From: Gammaproteobacteria bacterium
GTDB taxonomy: Bacteria > Pseudomonadota > Gammaproteobacteria > Steroidobacterales > Steroidobacteraceae
DNA length: 25,490 nt
Assembly (NCBI GenBank): GCA_005877965.1
Contig: VBNP01000001.1
Location: 1-25,490, forward strand
Direction: 5' to 3'
In this document: positions 20,186-25,490 of the stretch, piece after piece
How the letters are laid out: the number at the start of each line of letters is the position of its first letter
Numbering within the stretch: the stretch's first letter is position 1
The notes under the pieces: model-generated
Told to the model about the DNA's origin: nothing
What the model saw: the letters and a program-made list of their open reading frames with translations, nothing else
The model's database searches: none
Position numbers and translations under genes: made by a program

Positions 20186-22519
20186 TCAGCGCCCGGAGCG
20201 CTCCGCCAGCTGCTCGAGTGCCCGCAGCTGCAGCACCGTCGAGTCGGAGGCCGGCAGCAGCTGGTTGGCCGTGCCGATGAACGCCGGGACCTGCGCCGCG
20301 GGCAGCGGCGGGCTGATCAGGTACCCCTGGGCGAAGTCGCAGCCCAGCCGGCGCAGCAGGTTCCAGGCGGCCGGCTCCTCCACGCCCTCGGCGACGACCT
20401 TCAGTCCCATGCTGTGACCGAGCTCGATGGTCGAGGTGACGATGGTGGCCGCGCCGCTGGTCGCCTGGGAAATGAACGAGCGATCGATTTTCAGCTCATC
20501 CACCGGCAGCACGCTCAGCTGCGACAGCGAGGAGTGCCCGGTGCCGAAATCATCGATCGAGAAGCGCACGCCGGCGATGCGCAGCAGTTGCATGTTACGC
20601 ACCGCAACCTGTGGATCGCGCATCACCGCGCTTTCGGTGATCTCCAGCAACAGGGACGTGGAAGCCACCCGATGCTGGCGCAGCAGCGCGAGGACCGCAT
20701 CGCACAGGTCCGGGTCGAGGATGTCGGGGGCCGAGAGGTTCACGGCCAGGTCCAGCTCGAGCCCCATGCGGCGCCACTCGCCCATCTGCCGCACCGCCGC
20801 GGCGAGCACCCAGTTGGTGAGCCGGCGCGAGCCGCCGGTGCTCTCCGCCAGCGGCACGAATTCCGCCGGCGGCACCGGCCCGAGCTGCGGGTGAGTCCAG
20901 CGCACCAGGGCCTCGAGACTCTGGACCGAGCGGGTCGCCATCGCGACCTTCGGCTGATACACCAGAGTGAGACGGTCCTGATCGATGGCGCTGGTCAGAT
21001 CGGTGATCAGCGTCAGCCGGCGACGATGCTGCTCGTCCTGTCCCGGACGGTACATGGCCACCCGCGCGCGCGCCTCGTCCGCATCCTCCAGGGCCACCTG
21101 CACGCGCTGCAGCAGCTCATCCGCACTGCGGCCGTGAGCGGGGAACAGGCATACGCCGCACGCCAGGCGCAGATCGAGGGCGACACCCGCCAGATGAAAG
21201 CCGGTGCGCATCACCGCGACCAGCTGCTCGGCGTACAGCAGCGAGCGCTCGGCGGAGCAGCCCGGCGCGATCACCAGCAGCTGAGTCTCACCGAGACGTG
21301 CGACCGTGTCGGCGGCGGCGGCGTTGTGCTTCAGCCGCCGGGACGCTTCGCGCAGCACCTCGTCTCCGACCTGGTGTCCGAGAGAGGCGTTGATGTCGCG
21401 CAGGTTGCGCAGCTCGATGAGCACCAGCGCCGCGCGCGACTCGGTGCCGCGCGTCAGCGGGTCGTGGTAGGCGTGGTGGGTGATGTCCGCTTCGCGCGCC
21501 GCGATGTTGCTCTGCATGGCATTGAAGGTGGCCGCGAGCCGGCGAAATTCGTCTCCCCCGGAGACATTGACCGCGGTCTCGTATTGCCCCTGCTCGATAC
21601 GTCGCGCGGCGCGCATCAGCTCGCCGATCGGACGGGTGGCGCTGCGCCCGAGCACCGCCCCGACCAGCGCCGCCAGGATGAGCGCGATGCCGTCGATCAG
21701 CAGCATGGCGTCGCGCAGGTCGCGATAAGGAGCGAACACGTCCTGCAACGGCTTCAGCAGGATGAGGTCGACCGCGTCTCCGCGCGTGTCGAGACGCCGC
21801 GCGAAGCTCAGGTAGTCCGTGTCCCGCAGGCGCGTGATGTGCGGGAGGTCGCTCGGCGCCGGGAACGCGCCCGCGGGGCTGCCGGCTGCGGCTCGCCCGC
21901 CGCTCGGCAGCGTCGCGGCGACCCGCACCCCATCGGACCCGTGGGTGACGATCGCGACCTGCGAGCCGACCAGATCGCGGATCTTCTGCGCCAGCGCCTC
22001 ATCGGCCACGAACCCCATCGCGACCCAGGCAATCGTCTCCGGGGTTCGCACCGGCGCGAGGAAGAACTGATAGGAATGCGCGCCAAACACCCGGAAGCTG
22101 GGCTGGTCGCGCACGCTGGAGACATCCTCGAGCAGACTCGCGAGCGATCCGGCGGCCTCGGCGGCGGCCGGCGCCGTCGAGGTGAGCACCCGGCCGTGGG
22201 TATCGAGCAGCAGCACCATATCGGCGCCGATGCGCTGGGCGTTGTTGTGGGCGGCTGAGCGGATGGTGGCCGCATCGCCGCTCGCGACGGCCTCCCGAAA
22301 GCCGAAGTCCGCCGCCAGCACGGCCACGCCGTTGGCCAGCTGGCCGGCGCGAAAGCGCATCAGTTGCTCGGCCAGCGAGCCCCCGGAACGCAGCTGCTCG
22401 GCGGCGCGCGCCTCCACGGTCCGGCGGGTGCTCGCCAGCACTGCGGCGAGCGTCACAGTTTGGGTGACGACACCCAAGCCGATGATCAGCACGAGAAGCC
22501 GTTTGCGGAAACTACCCAT
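20186..22519 (-). CDS. Membrane c-di-GMP phosphodiesterase: sensor-HAMP-degenerate GGDEF-EAL
   Basis: A 777-residue protein. Two membrane helices (about 7-29 and 271-291) flank a periplasmic Cache-like sensor (30-270), followed by HAMP (291-345). The GGDEF-like region (350-500) is degraded: YHDPLTRG leads almost directly to LVLIELRNLRDINASLGH, losing some 25 residues, and the active-site loop reads RLGETQ. The EAL domain (505-760) looks active: EALVRW (536-541), Asn594 (NLS), Glu626 and Glu629 (EITES), Asp656-Asp657 (DDFGTG), Lys677 (LKIDR), Glu711 (AEGVE) and Gln731 (QGYL). It should hydrolyse c-di-GMP in response to a periplasmic signal. It is transcribed divergently from the cupredoxin-like gene, 70 bases away. 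Confidence 0.93.
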   Translation of the reverse strand: MGSFRKRLLVLIIGLGVVTQTVTLAAVLASTRRTVEARAAEQLRSGGSLAEQLMRFRAGQLANGVAVLAADFGFREAVASGDAATIRSAAHNNAQRIGADMVLLLDTHGRVLTSTAPAAAEAAGSLASLLEDVSSVRDQPSFRVFGAHSYQFFLAPVRTPETIAWVAMGFVADEALAQKIRDLVGSQVAIVTHGSDGVRVAATLPSGGRAAAGSPAGAFPAPSDLPHITRLRDTDYLSFARRLDTRGDAVDLILLKPLQDVFAPYRDLRDAMLLIDGIALILAALVGAVLGRSATRPIGELMRAARRIEQGQYETAVNVSGGDEFRRLAATFNAMQSNIAAREADITHHAYHDPLTRGTESRAALVLIELRNLRDINASLGHQVGDEVLREASRRLKHNAAAADTVARLGETQLLVIAPGCSAERSLLYAEQLVAVMRTGFHLAGVALDLRLACGVCLFPAHGRSADELLQRVQVALEDADEARARVAMYRPGQDEQHRRRLTLITDLTSAIDQDRLTLVYQPKVAMATRSVQSLEALVRWTHPQLGPVPPAEFVPLAESTGGSRRLTNWVLAAAVRQMGEWRRMGLELDLAVNLSAPDILDPDLCDAVLALLRQHRVASTSLLLEITESAVMRDPQVAVRNMQLLRIAGVRFSIDDFGTGHSSLSQLSVLPVDELKIDRSFISQATSGAATIVTSTIELGHSMGLKVVAEGVEEPAAWNLLRRLGCDFAQGYLISPPLPAAQVPAFIGTANQLLPASDSTVLQLRALEQLAERSGR

Positions 22520-22589
22520 TAATTCGGCTCGAATATGTCGTGCATCGTAAGAGCTGCGCGGTGCTTAGCGCGAGGATTCGAGTGCGGGA

Positions 22590-23276
22590 ATGAGACCTCC
22601 GACACGACCGCGTCGCATCCGGTGCGCCACCCCGGGGGTTGGCGGCGCCCTGGCGCTGCTGGCCACGCTCGGCCCGGCCGCGCCGCTGCTGGCCGCGACA
22701 CTGGGCATCACCGTGCAAACGCCCGACGGCCGTGCGCTCTCTGGCGCCGTGGTCACCGCGCGACCCCTCGATACGCCGGCGCGGCGGTCGGCGCCGGTGC
22801 ACGCCGTCATGGACCAGGTGAATCGCGCCTTCGCTCCGGATCTGCTGGTCATCCCGGTCGGCTCCACGGTGGCGTTCCCGAACAGCGATTCCGTGAGTCA
22901 CCAGATCTACTCGTTCTCCGCGGCCAAGCGCTTCCAGCTGCCCCTGTACCACGGCAAGCCGTACCCGCCGGTGCTGTTCGATCAGACCGGAGTGATCACT
23001 CTCGGCTGCAACATCCACGACGACATGCTCGCGTATCTGCTCATCACCGACGCGCCGTACTTCGGCCGCACGGATGCACGGGGGGCCTGGTCGGCGGACG
23101 TTCCGCGCGGCCGCTACCAGGTCACCGTGTGGCACCCGCGACTGCGCGAGAGCCAGACGGACCTGGAGCGCGAACTCGCCGTCGGGGAGGCCGACCGCGC
23201 CGACCTGACGCTGCACCTGCTGAAATCGCTGCAGCCCGCGCCGATCACGGACCGCCCGCATTCGTGGGATTACTGA
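22590..23276 (+). CDS. Periplasmic cupredoxin-like (methylamine-utilisation type) protein
   Basis: A 228-residue exported protein. A signal peptide (about 8-36, ending LLAA) leads to a cupredoxin-like domain with a plausible type 1 copper set: His104 (SVSHQIYSF), Cys140, His143 and Met146 (GCNIHDDM). The last third (160-215) is a beta-sandwich-like region (GRYQVTVWHP). Similar proteins are often annotated methylamine utilization protein, but no methylamine dehydrogenase genes are here. Copper binding is inferred from the ligand pattern. It ends 8 bases before the barrel gene, so the two form an operon. Confidence 0.8.
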   Translation: MRPPTRPRRIRCATPGVGGALALLATLGPAAPLLAATLGITVQTPDGRALSGAVVTARPLDTPARRSAPVHAVMDQVNRAFAPDLLVIPVGSTVAFPNSDSVSHQIYSFSAAKRFQLPLYHGKPYPPVLFDQTGVITLGCNIHDDMLAYLLITDAPYFGRTDARGAWSADVPRGRYQVTVWHPRLRESQTDLERELAVGEADRADLTLHLLKSLQPAPITDRPHSWDY

Positions 23277-23284
23277 GGCGCGTG

Positions 23285-24514
23285 ATGCCGAACCTGCCGT
23301 CCATGCAACGCCTGCTGCGCACCCTGTGCCTCGGCACGGCGATGCTCACCGTGCTGGCGCTCGCCACGACCGGCCGGGCCGCCGACTGGCAGGTGAGCCT
23401 CGACACGCGGCTGCTGACCTCGGATGCCGCACGCTCCTTTATGGACGGAGGTCTCGGCGCCACCCGCTACGACCGCAACGACTCCGGAATTCAGCTCGGG
23501 CGGGCGCGGTTCGCACTCACGGCATCGCTCGGTGAGTTGTGGAGCGCGCACCTCGACGCCTCCGCCTGGGACGACAAGGACCGCAGCCCCCTGGGAGTGA
23601 CGGAGGCGTACCTGCAGTTCCGTCCTTACCCGCGCGCGGGTTATCGATTGCGCCTCAAGGCCGGCGCCTTCTACCCGCCGATCTCGCTCGAGAACCGCGC
23701 GGCCGGCTGGGAGTCGCCCTATACCCTGTCTTACTCGGCCATCAACACCTGGCTCGCAGTCGAGGTGCGCACCCTCGGTCTCGAGGGGCAGCTCGACTGG
23801 CTCGGCACGCGCACCGGCCACGACTTCGACCTCGGCTTGACCGCCGGCGCATTCGGCTGGAACGAGGGGGCGGGCGTCGTGCTGGCCAGCGATGGCTTCA
23901 TGCTGCACGACCGGCAGACGCCGGTGTTCGGACGTGTGGGACCCCCGGGCACCGGCGTATTGCCGTTCCAGCAATTCGACGGGCGTGCCGGCGGGTACGC
24001 GGGCGTGGAAGGTCGCTATCTCGATCGGGTGGTGCTGCGCGTGCTGCGCTACGACAACCGCGCCGACCCGACCAGCATGGACAGCGTCTCCGGCGCCATC
24101 GCCTGGAACACGCGCTTCAACAGCGCGGGGCTGCGGGTCGAGAGCGGCACCGGCTGGACCGCGATCCTGCAATGGCTCGATGGCCGCACGTCCATCGCCC
24201 CGCCCGGGCTGCAACTGGTGTGGCCGTTCCGGGCGCAGTTCGCCCTGCTGTCAAAGCGCTTCGGCCGCCAGACGCTGAGCGCGCGCTATGACCGGTTCGA
24301 GGTCGAAACCAACGTCCCCGATGGCGATGGCTCGCAGAGGGGCCACGCCTTCACCGCGGCCTGGCTGTTCGATGCCGACGCGCACTGGCGAGTGGCGCTC
24401 GAGTGGCTGCGGGTGCGGAGCTACTCCTACTACCGCACAGAATCCGGCGATTCACCCCGGGCGACCGAGACGCAGCTGCAGCTCGGCGTGCGCTACGCGT
24501 TCGGGCCTCGCTAG
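23285..24514 (+). CDS. Outer-membrane beta-barrel (porin-like) protein
   Basis: A 409-residue protein with a signal peptide (about 1-33, ending GRAA) and many alternating amphipathic strands ending in an aromatic-rich C-terminus (TQLQLGVRYAFGPR), as in outer-membrane porins. Strand-like segments include RARFALTASLG, AHLDASAWDD, YRLRLKAGAFYPP and HWRVALEWLRVRSYSYYR. No enzymatic motif is seen. ATG 23285 follows GAGG (23275-23278) by 6 bases and lies 8 bases after the cupredoxin stop, so it is probably co-translated. The substrate is unknown; the partner suggests a metal- or redox-related role. Confidence 0.82.
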   Translation: MPNLPSMQRLLRTLCLGTAMLTVLALATTGRAADWQVSLDTRLLTSDAARSFMDGGLGATRYDRNDSGIQLGRARFALTASLGELWSAHLDASAWDDKDRSPLGVTEAYLQFRPYPRAGYRLRLKAGAFYPPISLENRAAGWESPYTLSYSAINTWLAVEVRTLGLEGQLDWLGTRTGHDFDLGLTAGAFGWNEGAGVVLASDGFMLHDRQTPVFGRVGPPGTGVLPFQQFDGRAGGYAGVEGRYLDRVVLRVLRYDNRADPTSMDSVSGAIAWNTRFNSAGLRVESGTGWTAILQWLDGRTSIAPPGLQLVWPFRAQFALLSKRFGRQTLSARYDRFEVETNVPDGDGSQRGHAFTAAWLFDADAHWRVALEWLRVRSYSYYRTESGDSPRATETQLQLGVRYAFGPR

Positions 24515-25490
24515 CGGTAGCGCGCCAGCACCTTCTCCAGCGCCTTCGACCCGGGCGACAGCGCCTCGAAGGCCAGGCTGTTGAGCGGCGCGTCGGGCGT
24601 GGCATTCAGCTGGTGGAACTCGTTCTGCGAAGGCTCAAGGTACAGGAGTCCGGTCAGGTACTCGCCGGCCTTGATGCGCTCCTGGATCTGCGCGGCCGCC
24701 AGGGTGCGGTTGGTCGGGTCGTAGGCAGCATCGAGCTTGCGCAGCACGATGCGGCTGCCGTCGTGCATGATGAGCGGCAGCGTCTCGCCTTCCTTGTAGT
24801 CGGCGGTGATCTCGCGCTCCAGCGGCACGAAATCCGCGTGCACCGCGGGCTCGTAGTGCTCGCGCGTGTAAGCGTAGCTCTTGGTGGAGCCCTCGTGGTC
24901 ATTGAAAGTCACGCACGGCGAGAGCACGTCGATGAGGGCGAAGCCCTGGTGCTTGAGGCCCGCCTGGATGAGCGGCACCAGCTGCTGCTTGTCGCCCGAG
25001 AAGCTGCGCGCCACGAAGGAGGCGCCGAGCGTCATCGCCAGCAGCACCGGGTCGATCGGCGGCTGGAAGTTGGTCTCGCCCTTCTTGGCCCGGCTGCCGA
25101 CGTCGGCGGATGCGGAAAACTGCCCCTTGGTGAGCCCATAGACGCCGTTGTTCTCGATGATGTACAGCATGTTGAGGTTGCGGCGGATCGCGTGGCAGAA
25201 CTGCCCGAGACCTATGGAGAGGGTATCGCCGTCGCCGGAAACCCCGATGTAGTGCAGGCTGCGGTTGGCGGCGTTCGCGCCCATGGCGATCGAGGGCATG
25301 CGGCCGTGCACGGAATTGAAGCCGTGGCCGCCGCTCACGAAGTAGGCGGTGGTCTTGGAGGAGCAGCCTATCCCTGACAGCTTCACCACGTTCTGCGGCT
25401 CGAGCGCCAGGCCCCAGCTCGCCTCGACGATCGCCGCGGTGATCGAGTCATGCCCGCAGCCCGCGCACAGCGTCGACAGCGCGCCCTCGT
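24511..25490 (-). CDS. korB: 2-oxoacid:ferredoxin oxidoreductase beta subunit (KorB-like), 5' end outside the window
   Basis: The visible 326 codons run to the window edge, so the true start is beyond it. This is the thiamine-diphosphate subunit of 2-oxoglutarate (or pyruvate):ferredoxin oxidoreductase, which makes acyl-CoA and reduced ferredoxin. Seen: the CAGCGHD Fe-S/TPP motif near the edge, SGIGCSSKTTAYF, HGRMPSIAMGANAAN, and the TPP-Mg site GVSGDGDTLSIGLGQF followed by IENNGVYGLTKGQ. The alpha subunit gene should precede it on the minus strand, outside the window. Its TAG stop and the barrel gene's TAG share the palindrome CTAG (24511-24514). Confidence 0.93.
   Translation of the reverse strand, partial: EGALSTLCAGCGHDSITAAIVEASWGLALEPQNVVKLSGIGCSSKTTAYFVSGGHGFNSVHGRMPSIAMGANAANRSLHYIGVSGDGDTLSIGLGQFCHAIRRNLNMLYIIENNGVYGLTKGQFSASADVGSRAKKGETNFQPPIDPVLLAMTLGASFVARSFSGDKQQLVPLIQAGLKHQGFALIDVLSPCVTFNDHEGSTKSYAYTREHYEPAVHADFVPLEREITADYKEGETLPLIMHDGSRIVLRKLDAAYDPTNRTLAAAQIQERIKAGEYLTGLLYLEPSQNEFHQLNATPDAPLNSLAFEALSPGSKALEKVLARYR

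Noticed and set aside
19877..22258. A 793-codon open frame antisense to the EAL gene
   Set aside because: Its translation is Arg/Gln/His-rich low-complexity typical of GC-rich antisense frames; the EAL protein on the other strand has clear domains.

Overview
The window is a compact, very GC-rich stretch (roughly two thirds or more G+C by eye) of a bacterial chromosome. Its gene neighbourhoods are those of a gammaproteobacterium of the Xanthomonadales/Nevskiales/Steroidobacter kind: engB next to a cytochrome c4-dsbA pair and a cytochrome c5; comM next to ubiK; dapF-DUF484-xerC followed by hslVU; and an AlgZ/AlgR-type two-component pair. The lineage is inferred from synteny and protein motifs only. 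Nothing looks like a prophage, transposon or CRISPR array; most of the window is core genome.

Layout. 1-640: a VapBC toxin-antitoxin pair whose antitoxin ribosome-binding site lies in the loop of a perfect palindrome. 797-1363: a small outer-membrane barrel. 1364-1592: an unannotated structured region ending in a strong terminator, placed and oriented like Spot 42/ErsA beside engB. 1590-2170 (-): engB, broken by a net -1 frameshift. 2257-4645: cytochrome c4, a tethered DsbA-like protein, tRNA-Arg(CCG) on the other strand, and cytochrome c5. 4605-6520 (-): ubiK and comM. 6782-7312: DUF4124 protein. 7415-10147: a three-gene operon of a beta-hydroxyacid dehydrogenase with an AlgZ-like kinase and an AlgR-like regulator. 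10174-11920 (-): a six-helix membrane protein, a winged-helix regulator and a divergent UppS-like cis-prenyltransferase, with related operator-like sequences before the first and last gene. 12001-17055 (-): CoA-binding protein, dapF, DUF484, xerC, hslV, hslU. 17106-19392: a ferredoxin-fused flavin reductase and a FabH-like synthase. 19412-19907 (-): ribosomal protein bTHX and an RRM protein with a leader hairpin over its Shine-Dalgarno. 20186-24514: an EAL phosphodiesterase with a degenerate GGDEF (-), divergent from a blue-copper-like periplasmic protein and an outer-membrane barrel (+). 24511-end (-): the beta subunit of a 2-oxoacid:ferredoxin oxidoreductase, cut by the window edge.

Themes. 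Many genes serve respiration, redox and cell-envelope work: c-type cytochromes, DsbA, UbiK for ubiquinone synthesis, a prenyl transferase and outer-membrane barrels. The least explained and most interesting parts are the putative sRNA at 1422-1591, the membrane protein/regulator/UppS-like unit with shared operators, and the c-di-GMP phosphodiesterase/cupredoxin/barrel locus. No sequence searches were possible; family names rest on motifs read directly.
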